Below, in pieces: positions 28,483-37,533 of a DNA stretch of 64,000 bases. A program made the translations under genes and the position numbers. Below the pieces are notes generated by a model. The model did no database searches and was not told the origin of the DNA. It saw nothing but the letters and a program-made list of their open reading frames with translations. The number at the start of each line of letters is the position of its first letter. Positions within the stretch are counted from its first letter, which is position 1. Location: the NCBI RefSeq assembly GCF_011382985.1, contig NZ_CP049933.1, positions 2,976,001-3,040,000 on the forward strand, read 5' to 3'. The stretch comes from Leucobacter coleopterorum. Its GTDB lineage: Bacteria; Actinomycetota; Actinomycetes; Actinomycetales; Microbacteriaceae.

Positions 28483-30617
28483 ATGACTGACGTTGTCGCC
28501 AGCCCAGAGCAGACCACCCCGCAGGGGCGCGAGGATCCGCCTCGCTCTGCCAGCCGCGCCCTTTCAGCGGTGAAGCGCACTCCGTTCACGATCACGCTCG
28601 TACTCGCTCTGATCGCTGTCGGCATTGCGACCGGCACACTGCTCTCCCCAGCCGCAGATAAACCCTGGTTCCAAGACGTCGCCACCGGCCTACCGTCATT
28701 CGCCGAGGGGCGCTGGTGGACGATCCTGACCTCACCGTTTTTTGTCGATCACCCGGTCGGGTATCTGCTCCTCGCACCGCTCGTGATCGGCGGTGTGGGC
28801 TGGGCCGAGTGGCAGTTCGGCTGGCTACGCACTCTCGGCTTGTTCGTGGCGGGTCACGTCGTTGGCATTCTGGGGGCCGCAGGCATTGTCGCCCTGATCG
28901 TGCCAACGGGCTGGCCCTGGGCTGTGCGACTCTCCGAGGCGTACGACGTTGGCCCCTCCTGTGGCGCGTTCTTTGCGCTTGTTTTTGCCAGCGCGACACT
29001 CCCGGCTCCGTGGCGTCTGCGGGCACGCGTCATTATTCTCGTGTGGACCATCATCTCGGTGCTCTACCTCGGCCGCATCTACGACCTAGAACACGCTGTC
29101 GCAATGGCCGTGGGGCTCGTTGCCAGCGGGTGGCTGCCGGCGTTCCGCCATCCGTCAGGCAGGCCGAGCGAGCGCGAGTGGCGCCTCATTGGGTTTGCGG
29201 GCCTCATCGCAATTGGTGTGATCCAGGTGATCGATCTTGTGGTCCCCTTCGACGGCCCCCTCGGCCAGAACCACCCGGTCGCCTCGTTTATTGACGTCGC
29301 GATTGACGTGGTAGTGATTCTGCTGATCGCCAACGGGGTGCGGCACGGCTACCGCATCGCGTGGATCGGTGCCCTGATCATCGGTTCCTACAACGTTCTG
29401 ACAGCGGCCCTCGGCGTTGCTATCGTGCCGTTGCTCGTGGATGCCGGCGCGATCGGCTCGCCCGAGGAAGTGCTGGGCATCTTTATCGCACCCGCAGTGT
29501 TATGGGTGGCGATCATGATCTTCATCATCGTCGGTCGCGGCGCATTCCGCGTGACTCTGCGCCACTCGCGCCGCAAGCTCAAGGCTGAAACCCTCACCCC
29601 GAACAGACAGTAGATCGCATCAGGCGCTTCGGTGGTGGCACCATCTCGTGGATGCTGAGCTGGCCCGCGAACCGCTACATGGCGGTCGGTGATGGTGTTG
29701 TGGGCTATCAGGCGCACGCTGGCGTCGCGATCATGCTCGGGGATCCGATTACTCCCGCGGGCGGTCAGAGCGAGGCGTTCGCAGAGTTCACCAGGGTGAC
29801 TCAGCAGGCTGGCCTGATCCCGTGCGCGTTCTCTGCAAACGGGGTCAGCGAGCAGGCGAGACCAAAAGGCTGGCGCGCCGTCGTGGTTGCCGAAGACACG
29901 ATCGTGGATCTGCCCGGCCTCGAGTTCAAGGGCAAGTCTTGGAACGCGGTGCGCACCTCGATCAACAAGGCCGGGCGCGAGGGAATCACGTTCCGCATGG
30001 CCCGTCTCGCCGACGAACCCTGGAGCACGCTCGCGCAGGTGCGCGCAATATCTGAGCAGTGGACGGGAGACAAGGGTCTGCCCGAGATGCGTTTTACCCT
30101 CGGCACGGTCGAGGAGGCGCTCGACCCAGAGGTGTACGTTGGTCTCGCGTTCGACGACGAAGGCAGCCTGCACGGCGTCACCTCGTGGCTGCCCGTATAC
30201 GCGGGCGAGGGGCGGATCGCGGGTTGGACTCTCGACCTGATGCGGCGTCGCGATGGCGGTTTTGGGCCGGTCATGGAGTTTCTGATCGCCTCGTCAGCGC
30301 AGTTCTTCGCCGAGGCGGGCTACGAGTTTGTGTCGCTCTCTGGTGCGCCGCTGGTGCGGCCCGAGGGTGTCGATGCCGGCCCGGTGGACCAGGTGCTCGA
30401 ACAGATCGGCGGCATGATCGAACCACTCTATGGCTTCAAGTCACTGCACAGGTTTAAGCAGAAGTTCAATCCGCGATCCGAACCGATGTATTTGCTGTTC
30501 CGAGATGAGGGCGACCTACCTCGGATCGGCATCGCGCTCACCCGCGCTTACCTGCCCGATGCCTCACTGCGTGACCTGGTTGCCTCGGCTACCTCCGTCT
30601 CGCGATCAGCTACGTAG
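28483..30617 (+). CDS. Rhomboid-like membrane region fused to DUF2156 (MprF-type aminoacyl-lipid synthase-like), frameshifted
   Basis: The restored product is 711 residues. The first ~370 contain about nine transmembrane helices, with the N-terminal six resembling a rhomboid-like bundle (FAEGRWWTILTSPFF, WAEWQFGW, VGPSCGAFFALVFA). The C-terminal ~330 are a DUF2156 GNAT-fold domain as in lysyl-phosphatidylglycerol synthases (GDPITPAGGQSEAFAEF, GKSWNAVRTSINKAGREG, EFLIASSAQFFAEAGY, KSLHRFKQKFNPR). The frames separate at the C4 run 29597-29600; one extra C gives LTPEQTVDRIRRFGGG. It probably transfers an aminoacyl or acyl group to a membrane lipid. The rhomboid catalytic GxSG is replaced by GPSC, so protease activity is doubtful. 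Confidence 0.8.
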
Positions 30618-30622
30618 CCGCA

Positions 30623-30628
30623 TAGGCT
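30623..30628 (+). promoter_or_regulatory. -10 box of the DUF1345 gene (leaderless type)
   Basis: TAGGCT ends 6 nt before the ATG at 30635. Confidence 0.5.
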
Positions 30629-30634
30629 GGCGGA

Positions 30635-31339
30635 ATGGATACACAACCCAGGCGTCCCTCTCGAACCGGAGCCGTGCTCAGCACAGGCGGCGAGATCGTT
30701 GGCCTCGTGATGCAAGTGCTGCTTGTGTACCTCGGTGCCGACATTATGTGGGGTGCCGAGGATGACAACGAAACCGCGCGACTGCTCGCCTGGTGCCTCT
30801 TCGCGACGCTCTATCTGGGGGCGACGATACTGACCCTCAACATTCTGGTGCGCCTGGAACAACCGGACCCCGCGTCGACGCGCGTGCTTGTCGGGCATCC
30901 ACTCACGCGGTTCTTGTCGACCCTGATTACCTTCGGGGCCAGCATCATTGGCCTCAGTGTTGCCCTCGAACTCATCACCAGCATTGGTCTGCAGATGCAG
31001 AACCCGGTGCAGGAGTTCGCGGCCATCTGGGCGATGATGCTGTCTTGGGCGATGTTCAATTGGGGCTACGCACGCATCTACTTCTCGCGCTATCACCGCG
31101 CTCAGGATCCGCCGCTGTCATTCCCGGGAACACCCGAACCGCGGCTCGTCGACTTTGTGTACCTAGCCTTCACGAACGCGACGACCTTTGCCGTGTCAGA
31201 CGTGAAAGTCACCAGCTCTCGCATGCGCTGGACCGTCGTTTGGCACACCACACTCGCGTTTTTCTTCAATGCTCTGATCATCGGCCTTGTGATCAAGGTG
31301 ATCGCTGACGGGCACCTCTTCGCTGAGCTGTTCAGTTGA
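30635..31339 (+). CDS. DUF1345 membrane protein
   Basis: A 234-residue protein with five hydrophobic segments and the DUF1345 signature near the C-terminus: DFVYLAFTNATTFAVSDVKV followed by SSRMRWTVVWHTTLAFFFNA. The function of the family is unknown. It has its own -10 box and lies between the MprF-like gene and the FMN riboswitch. Confidence 0.85.
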   Translation: MDTQPRRPSRTGAVLSTGGEIVGLVMQVLLVYLGADIMWGAEDDNETARLLAWCLFATLYLGATILTLNILVRLEQPDPASTRVLVGHPLTRFLSTLITFGASIIGLSVALELITSIGLQMQNPVQEFAAIWAMMLSWAMFNWGYARIYFSRYHRAQDPPLSFPGTPEPRLVDFVYLAFTNATTFAVSDVKVTSSRMRWTVVWHTTLAFFFNALIIGLVIKVIADGHLFAELFS

Positions 31340-31407
31340 AGTGTTGAGCCGCACTTATTCCCCGTTACGCACTCAGCGAACGGACCCCACACCTACCGCG
31401 TAACAGC

Positions 31408-31413
31408 TACAGT
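31408..31413 (+). promoter_or_regulatory. -10 box of the riboflavin operon
   Basis: TACAGT ends 7 nt before 31421, so transcription would start at the first base of the riboswitch. Confidence 0.5.
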
Positions 31414-31420
31414 GGGAAGC

Positions 31421-31582
31421 GTGTTCCGGGGTCGGTGAGAATCCGAACCGGCGGTCAAAGTCCGCGACCCTCGCTCCCGCGAGGTTGAACCGGTGAAACT
31501 CCGGTACCGACGGTGATGGCACGGTGGTCTACTACCTGTCTAGTCCGGATGTGAGGAACGCAGGGTTTTTGTGAACCCTGCG
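31421..31582 (+). promoter_or_regulatory. FMN riboswitch (RFN element) and expression platform
   Basis: Conserved RFN segments appear in order: GGTCGGTGAGAATCCGAACC, GGCGGTCAAAGTCCGCGAC, GGTGAAACTCCGGTACCGAC, GGTGATGG and AGTCCGGATG, closed by a P1-like pairing of GTGTTCC (31421-31427) with GGAACGC (31555-31561). A 9-bp stem-loop (31559-31567 with 31574-31582) follows and overlaps the P1 3' strand by 3 nt, so it is probably the switching element. Its 3' arm has no T-tract and the ribD start lies 30 nt further on, so either termination or translational control is possible. Confidence 0.93.
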
Positions 31583-31611
31583 CCCGGCACGCGTAGAGAC
31601 AGCGAGACCGG

Positions 31612-32784
31612 ATGCACGAGCGAGACACCCTCACGGGGGTGGACTACACAGACGCCATGCGTCGCGGGTTTGCGCTTGCCCGCCGCGGCCCCGCTGATAA
31701 CCCGAACCCCCAGGTGGGTTGCGTGATCCTCGACCCAACCGGCCACATTGTTGCCGAGGGCTGGCACCGCGGTGCTGGCACTCCACACGCCGAGGTTGAT
31801 GCGCTCTCGCGAGTGCCCGCCGAGTGGCGTGAGCGTTCGCGCGAGCTCACCGCCGTCGTGACCCTTGAACCCTGCAACCACACCGGTCGCACCGGGCCGT
31901 GTGCTGTTGCGCTCACGGAATTTGGAGCGGGTGGGATCGGGGCAGTCGCCTATGCGCTCGGCGACCCTGGGCAGGCCTCCTCGGGTGGTGCCGAGACGCT
32001 GCGTGCGCGCGGTGTTTCTGTGACCGCCGGTGTGCTGGCTGGTGAGGCGCGAGCGTTGCTCGAGCCGTGGCTGGCGCGGGCCTTTCCTTCGCCGGCGGGA
32101 TCGGTACGGCCCTCTGAGTCTGCACTGCCCTCTGAATCGCCCCGGCCCCACGTCACCGTGAAGTGGGCACAGACCATCGACGGCCGCGCAGCCGCTGCTG
32201 ACGGCTCAAGCAAGTGGATTACGGGGGCCGATGCTCGGGCCGACGTGCACCGTCGCCGCGCCGAGGCGGACGCGATCCTCGTTGGCACTGGCACGCTGCT
32301 TGCCGATAACCCCTCTCTTACCGCCCGCGCCGAACACGGCGAGCTCCTTGTGCCCGCTGCCGAACAACCGATCCCTGTGGTTATCGGGCACCGCCCCGTT
32401 CCTTCCGATGCGCTCCTGCGCCAGCATCCGGCGCTTTCGGCAAACGGCCTCGATGCGCCGATACAGTTCAGCGGTGACGACCTCGTTGGTGCGCTCGCGC
32501 AGTTGCACGAGCGCGGGATCCAACGCCTGTTTGTGGAGGGTGGCCCCTCGATTGCGAGCGCACTGCTCGCAGAGGGTTTGGTCGACGAAGTGCTTATCTA
32601 TATCGCGCCCTCACTGCTTGGCGGACCTCGGCTTGCCCTCGGCGACATTGGCGTTGCTTCGATGACCGGTATCAAGCAGTTACTCGTCACGCACACCGCC
32701 CAGCTCGGTGCCGATCTGCTGATCGAGGCGGCCGTCGTTGGCTCTAGTTCTTCACCCGCAGCACGCAGTCAGAAAGGTTCCTAA
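31612..32784 (+). CDS. ribD: Bifunctional riboflavin deaminase/reductase
   Basis: A 390-residue enzyme that deaminates diaminohydroxyribosylaminopyrimidine phosphate and then reduces the ribose chain. The N-terminal deaminase has the zinc site TPHAEVDAL (H59, E61) and EPCNHTGRTGPC (C88, C97). The C-terminal reductase carries HVTVKWAQTIDGRAAA, SKWITGADARADVHRRRAEADAILVG (in part) and LFVEGGPSIASALL. It is the first gene of the rib operon behind the FMN riboswitch; its stop overlaps the ribE start by one base. Confidence 0.96.
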   Translation: MHERDTLTGVDYTDAMRRGFALARRGPADNPNPQVGCVILDPTGHIVAEGWHRGAGTPHAEVDALSRVPAEWRERSRELTAVVTLEPCNHTGRTGPCAVALTEFGAGGIGAVAYALGDPGQASSGGAETLRARGVSVTAGVLAGEARALLEPWLARAFPSPAGSVRPSESALPSESPRPHVTVKWAQTIDGRAAAADGSSKWITGADARADVHRRRAEADAILVGTGTLLADNPSLTARAEHGELLVPAAEQPIPVVIGHRPVPSDALLRQHPALSANGLDAPIQFSGDDLVGALAQLHERGIQRLFVEGGPSIASALLAEGLVDEVLIYIAPSLLGGPRLALGDIGVASMTGIKQLLVTHTAQLGADLLIEAAVVGSSSSPAARSQKGS

Positions 32785-33458
32785 TGTTTACAGGACTCAT
32801 TGAGGAGATCGGCGAGATCACCGCGATTGAACCGATTGGTGATTCACTCCGCCTCACGATTGCGGGGCCACTGGTCACGAGCGACGCAACCCACGGGGCG
32901 TCCATCTGTGTCTCGGGTGTGTGTCTCACCGTGATCGAGCAGGGGAAGACCACCGATGGTCGCGGCACCTTCACCGCCGACGTGATGGCGCAGTCGATTC
33001 GCATGTCCGCACTCAGCGACCTCGCCGAGGGCAGCAGGGTCAATCTCGAGCGCGCGGTGCGGGTTGATACCCGCCTCGGCGGTCACATCGTGCAGGGTCA
33101 CGTCGACGGCACCGCAACTCTGCTCTCTGCCACCCCCGGGGATGCCTGGCAGGTGCTGCGGTTCTCGCTCAGCCCAGACCTTGCACCGCTGCTCGTCGAC
33201 AAAGGTTCGGTAACGCTCTCAGGCGTCTCACTGACCGTTTCGGCGATCTCGAACGAAACCGAGACCGAGCAGTGGTTTGAGGTCTCTCTGATTCCGGAGA
33301 CACTCTCGGCGACGATCCTCGGTTCGCTACAGCCCGGCGATCGCGTCAACGTGGAAACCGACATTCTTGCCCGTCACGTCGCGCGGATGCTCCGCCTCGG
33401 CGTAACGACCCCAACTCCCACTCCACCCATCAGCTTCAGCGAAGGATCACAGGCATGA
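32784..33458 (+). CDS. ribE: Riboflavin synthase alpha subunit
   Basis: This 224-residue enzyme dismutates two molecules of 6,7-dimethyl-8-ribityllumazine to riboflavin. It shows the duplicated lumazine-binding fold, with MFTGLIEEIGEI at the N-terminus, NLERAVRVDTRLGGHIVQGH in the middle and the second repeat ending in VNVETDILARHVARML. It overlaps ribBA by 4 nt. Confidence 0.96.
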   Translation: MFTGLIEEIGEITAIEPIGDSLRLTIAGPLVTSDATHGASICVSGVCLTVIEQGKTTDGRGTFTADVMAQSIRMSALSDLAEGSRVNLERAVRVDTRLGGHIVQGHVDGTATLLSATPGDAWQVLRFSLSPDLAPLLVDKGSVTLSGVSLTVSAISNETETEQWFEVSLIPETLSATILGSLQPGDRVNVETDILARHVARMLRLGVTTPTPTPPISFSEGSQA

Positions 33459-34729
33459 CTACAACGAGCACCGGCATCTCTCGCATCGAAGAGGCCATCG
33501 AAGCCATCAAGGCTGGGAAACCGGTCATCGTCGCGGATAACGAGAATCGCGAAAATGAGGGTGATGTGATCCTCTCGGCCGAACTCGCGACACCGGAGTG
33601 GGTGGCGTGGACCGTGCGCTGGTCATCAGGCCTGCTGTGCGCACCGATGTCGAACGAGGTCGCGGACCAGCTTGAACTACCCATGATGGTGAGCAACAAC
33701 GAGGATGTACGCGGAACGGCATACACCGTGACCGTCGACGCGGCTCACGGGGTTACCACCGGAATCAGCGCAAGCGACCGCACCACCACCGTGCGCGCCC
33801 TCGCCAACCCAGACGCCGTGCCAAGCGACGTGCGCCGCCCCGGCCACGTACTCCCGCTTCGCGCGGTTGATGGTGGCGTGCGCGCCCGCGACGGACACAC
33901 CGAAGCGGGAGTTGAGCTGATGCGCCTCGCTGGTCTGCGTCCTGTCGCGGTGATCGCCGAGATTGTTGCCGAAGATGGCGAGATGATGCGTCTGCCCGAG
34001 CTCATCAAGCTCGGCAACCGCGAGGGTATTCCCGTCATCACGATCGAGCAGTTGATCACGCACCTCAATGAAACAGACCCCAAGGGTGCGCCTCAGGGAG
34101 AATCTCCGGCAAACCAACACCGCAGTGTGAGCCTGCGCGCAAACGCACTGCTGCCAACCGTACACGGCGAGTTCCGTGCCCTGGCCTACCGAGATCGCAG
34201 AGTGGGCGTCGACCACATCGCGCTGGTCTCGCTGATGCCCGACGGATCGCTGCCCGGCGATGACGCGCTGGTGCGGGTGCACTCCGAGTGCATCACCGGC
34301 GAGGCGTTCGGATCGCTGAAGTGCGAGTGCGGGCCGCAGCTCGACGCTGCCCTTGAGCGAATCAACGAGAGTGGCGGCATCGTTATATACCTCCGCGGGC
34401 ATGAAGGTCGCGGGATCGGTCTGGCTAACAAGCTCCGCGCGTACCAGCTTCAGGAACAGGGCGCCGACACCCTCGATGCCAACCTGCAGCTCGGGCTGCC
34501 AGCCGACGCCCGCGATTACACCGCGGCGGCTGAGATCCTCAACGATCTTGGCATCAGCCGGGTGCGTTTGCTCACCAACAACCCCGACAAGGTTTCGCAG
34601 TTGCAGCAACACGGTGTTGTGATCAGCGAGCGCGTACCGCTGCTGGTTGGTGTCAACGAAAAGAACATTGGATACCTCAACGCAAAGCGCGATCGCATGG
34701 GACACGTACTTCCCACCGACGTCGCGTAA
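33455..34729 (+). CDS. ribBA: Bifunctional 3,4-dihydroxy-2-butanone-4-phosphate synthase / GTP cyclohydrolase II
   Basis: A 424-residue protein supplying both precursors of riboflavin. The N-terminal RibB domain has the acidic loop ENRENEGDVI, HTEAGVELMRLAGL and the SDRTTTVRAL segment. The C-terminal RibA domain has the zinc site CITGEAFGSLKCECGPQL and YLRGHEGRGIGLANKL. A 24-nt gap precedes ribH. Confidence 0.96.
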   Translation: MTTTSTGISRIEEAIEAIKAGKPVIVADNENRENEGDVILSAELATPEWVAWTVRWSSGLLCAPMSNEVADQLELPMMVSNNEDVRGTAYTVTVDAAHGVTTGISASDRTTTVRALANPDAVPSDVRRPGHVLPLRAVDGGVRARDGHTEAGVELMRLAGLRPVAVIAEIVAEDGEMMRLPELIKLGNREGIPVITIEQLITHLNETDPKGAPQGESPANQHRSVSLRANALLPTVHGEFRALAYRDRRVGVDHIALVSLMPDGSLPGDDALVRVHSECITGEAFGSLKCECGPQLDAALERINESGGIVIYLRGHEGRGIGLANKLRAYQLQEQGADTLDANLQLGLPADARDYTAAAEILNDLGISRVRLLTNNPDKVSQLQQHGVVISERVPLLVGVNEKNIGYLNAKRDRMGHVLPTDVA

Positions 34730-34753
34730 ACACCCCAAGCCAAAGGAGCACTC

Positions 34754-35260
34754 ATGAGTGGAGCTGGAGCCCCAGACCTTTCCGTCAACGCGAGCGGTCT
34801 GCGCATCGCGGTCATCGCCGGAAGCTGGCACGAAGAGATCATGTCGCCCCTCATCAAGGGCGCGCACGAAACCGCAATCGCCTCGGGCGCGGATCACACA
34901 CTGTTCCGTGTCGCTGGCGCCTTTGAGCTGCCCGCCGCCGCGCAGGCGGCACTGCAGAGTGGCTTCGACGCGGTCGTTTGCCTCGGCGTGATTATTCGCG
35001 GCGGCACGCCCCACTTCGATTACATCTGCAACTCCGTGACCGATGGCCTCACCCGCGTGCAGCTCGACTCGGGCAAGCCTGTTGGGTTTGGTGTGCTGAC
35101 CACGGACACCGAGCAGCAGGCTCTCGACCGCTCAGGTCAACCCGGAGCACCCGAGTCGAAGGGCAAGGAGGCCGCCGAGGCTGCCCTGCACCTCGCGGTT
35201 CAGCTGCGGCGGATTCGCGAGGACGGACCCACGATGGAGCTCGTACCGGGGCGACGGTGA
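34754..35260 (+). CDS. ribH: 6,7-dimethyl-8-ribityllumazine synthase
   Basis: A 168-residue enzyme that condenses the pyrimidine and butanone precursors. Family motifs are VIAGSWHEEIM, VAGAFELPAAAQ, GVIIRGGTPHFDYI and the catalytic histidine therein, with GFGVLTTDTEQQALDRSG. AAAGGAG lies just upstream of the ATG. Last gene of the rib operon. Confidence 0.96.
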   Translation: MSGAGAPDLSVNASGLRIAVIAGSWHEEIMSPLIKGAHETAIASGADHTLFRVAGAFELPAAAQAALQSGFDAVVCLGVIIRGGTPHFDYICNSVTDGLTRVQLDSGKPVGFGVLTTDTEQQALDRSGQPGAPESKGKEAAEAALHLAVQLRRIREDGPTMELVPGRR

Positions 35261-35293
35261 TCCACAACCCACAAATTGCCAGGGGCACCGGCC

Positions 35294-35299
35294 TAGAGT
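35294..35299 (+). promoter_or_regulatory. -10 box of the ABC exporter gene (leaderless type)
   Basis: TAGAGT ends 6 nt before the GTG start at 35306. Confidence 0.45.
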
Positions 35300-35305
35300 A
35301 GAAGC

Positions 35306-37279
35306 GTGGCAGTGCATACTGAGCAACCAGGTAGCTCCGGATCCCCCGAACCCAAGGGTTCCCGCAAGCCCCGCCGGGGCGGCAAACCCCCGGCGGTGAA
35401 CAGCACCCCGAAAGGACCCAGGGCCTCGCTTCGAGAGCTCGTGCCGTTTCTGTTCGAGCAGCGCAAGCTACTCACGCTCGCGCTAGTGCTCGGCCTTGTG
35501 GCCGCGATCGCCTCGCTGCTGCAGCCCATTTTGCTCGGCCAGGTCATCACGCGAGTTGAGGGGGGCCTCGCGCTCGACTGGATTCTGGTGGGGCTCTCGG
35601 CCATCGTGATCGTGGGTGCGGTGCTGAGCGGGCTGCAACACTACGTGCTGCAGCGCATGGGCGAGGGTGTGGTGCTCAACAGCCGCAAGCAGCTCATCGC
35701 GAAGATTCTTCACCTGCCGATCTCGCAGTTCGATCGCCGCCGCACGGGTGATCTTGTGTCGCGAGTTGGCAGCGACACGACACTGCTGCGGGCCGTGCTC
35801 ACGCAGGGATTCGTTGAGGCCATTAGTGGCCTGCTCGTGTTTGTGGGCGCTCTCATCGGCATGCTCGTGATTGATCCCGTGCTGTTTGCGATCACGTTTG
35901 GTGTGATTCTCGTCGCCCTCGTGGTTGTGGTGGTTGTGTCGGGCAGGATCAGGCCAGCCGTCGCAAAGTCTCAAGAAAAAGTGGGCGACCTCGCCGCGCA
36001 GGTGGACCGCACCATCTCGTCCATTCGCACGATTCGCGCCGCCGGTGCCGCGAAGCGCGAAGAGCAGGCAACCGTGCGTGATGCCTCTGAGGCGTATGTG
36101 CTCGGCGTGAAGGTCGCCAAGATCTCGGCGTTCATTGTGCCGGTGTCGTTTCTCGCAATGCAGCTTTCTTTTCTGGTTGTGCTCGGCCTTGGCGGGTATC
36201 GTGTCGCGACCGGTGCGATCACCATCGCGCAGCTGGTCACCTTCATCATCTTCCTGTTCCTCATGATCATGCCGCTGGGCCAGGCCTTCGGCGCGATCAC
36301 CGCGATCAACCAGGCGCTCGGCGCGCTCGGACGCATCCAAGAGATCGCAAACCTGCCGTCGGAAACCGACAACGATGAGTCGCTCTCCCCACTGGGCCGC
36401 ATCGCACCACTCAGTGAGCTGCACCGCGAAGATGCTCCCGCACTCAGCTTTTCTAACGTGCACTTTACGTATCGCTCGGCAGCGCCGGATCGGGCGGACG
36501 CTCGTGCCCTCGTGAGTCGCGGGGCCAAGCGTGACGCCGAAGCGGCCCCCGCTCGCATCGTGGAGACCCCGGTGCTGCACGGTGTGAGTTTCGATGTGCC
36601 CCGCGGGTCCCGAGTTGCACTCGTTGGCCCCTCCGGTGCCGGCAAGTCGACAATTCTCGGCCTGATCGAACGCTTTTACGATCCCGAGTCGGGCTCGGTT
36701 TCGCTGCACGGTGCCGACATCCGCGCCCTTGACCGCGCTGAGCTGCGCGCCCAGATGGGCTACGTTGAGCAGGACGCGCCCGTGCTCGCTGGTAGCCTGC
36801 GCGACAACCTGCGCCTGGCCGCCCCGGAGGCCTCTGACGTGGCGTGCGAGCGTGTGCTGCGTGCGGTGAACCTCGGCAGCCTGCTCGACCGCACAGCGGC
36901 GGGTATCGAGTCGGGATCCCCACTCGATCTGCAGGTCGGCGAAAACGGGGTGATGCTCTCGGGTGGTGAGAAACAGCGCCTCGCGATTGCGCGTGCTCTG
37001 CTCACGGCACCGCCGATCCTGCTGCTTGATGAATCGACCGCGAGCCTCGACGGCGTCAACGAGCGGCTCATGCGAGACGCGCTCGACTCGGTCTCAACCG
37101 GGCGAACACTCGTGGTGATCGCGCACCGCCTGGCCACCGTGGTCGACTCCGACAAGATTGTGGTGCTCGACGATGGTCGGGTTGTCGGCGAGGGCACCCA
37201 CGAGGAGCTCATCGAGAGCACTCCGCTCTACCGGGATCTCGCGGCGCACCAGTTACTCGTTGCGGATACTGAGGCATAG
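35306..37279 (+). CDS. ABC exporter half-transporter (fused membrane and ATPase domains)
   Basis: A 657-residue type IV ABC exporter. A Pro/Lys-rich N-terminus (~40 residues) precedes six transmembrane helices (~50-330). The nucleotide-binding domain (~375-650) has Walker A GPSGAGKST, signature LSGGEKQRLAIARALL and Walker B ILLLDEST, with the switch histidine in VIAHRLATV. It probably works as a homodimer exporting a lipid, peptide or drug; the substrate is not readable. Monocistronic, after ribH. Confidence 0.92.
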   Translation: MAVHTEQPGSSGSPEPKGSRKPRRGGKPPAVNSTPKGPRASLRELVPFLFEQRKLLTLALVLGLVAAIASLLQPILLGQVITRVEGGLALDWILVGLSAIVIVGAVLSGLQHYVLQRMGEGVVLNSRKQLIAKILHLPISQFDRRRTGDLVSRVGSDTTLLRAVLTQGFVEAISGLLVFVGALIGMLVIDPVLFAITFGVILVALVVVVVVSGRIRPAVAKSQEKVGDLAAQVDRTISSIRTIRAAGAAKREEQATVRDASEAYVLGVKVAKISAFIVPVSFLAMQLSFLVVLGLGGYRVATGAITIAQLVTFIIFLFLMIMPLGQAFGAITAINQALGALGRIQEIANLPSETDNDESLSPLGRIAPLSELHREDAPALSFSNVHFTYRSAAPDRADARALVSRGAKRDAEAAPARIVETPVLHGVSFDVPRGSRVALVGPSGAGKSTILGLIERFYDPESGSVSLHGADIRALDRAELRAQMGYVEQDAPVLAGSLRDNLRLAAPEASDVACERVLRAVNLGSLLDRTAAGIESGSPLDLQVGENGVMLSGGEKQRLAIARALLTAPPILLLDESTASLDGVNERLMRDALDSVSTGRTLVVIAHRLATVVDSDKIVVLDDGRVVGEGTHEELIESTPLYRDLAAHQLLVADTEA

Positions 37280-37369
37280 TGGGCGCTGAGGCCTGGCGGA
37301 TTGGGCAATGACGACGAGGTACTCGTCCTTGGCCCCGCAAAGCGCACAAGGGCTTCACGAATTAGTCGG

Positions 37370-37441
37370 AGCCGCCTGTCGGATTTGAACCGACGACCTG
37401 TTCTTTACGAGGGAACTGCTCTACCCCTGAGCTAAGGCGGC
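37370..37441 (-). tRNA. tRNA-Thr(CGT)
   Basis: A 72-nt cloverleaf on the minus strand: acceptor GCCGCCT pairs with AGGCGGC, D arm TAGCTCAGGGGTAGAGCA, anticodon loop CTCGTAA with anticodon CGT, T arm GTCGGTTCAAATCCGAC. CCA is not encoded. The lowest anticodon-stem pair is C-A. Confidence 0.95.
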
Positions 37442-37533
37442 CTGCGTGCGAGAACGCTCGCGCACACGAGGTAATACTCTAGCATGGCGGCAGGCCGCAC
37501 TTCACATCGAGGGTTGCCCGGTCTGTCTCGCCA

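Noticed and set aside
33677-35014. A 445-codon open frame antisense to ribBA and ribH
   Set aside because: Both rib genes are complete with all signature motifs; the antisense frame reads as low-information Ala/Val/Gly-rich text.
35483-36709. A 408-codon His/Arg-rich frame antisense to the ABC exporter
   Set aside because: Composition is typical of the reverse complement of a transmembrane-coding region; no domain is visible.
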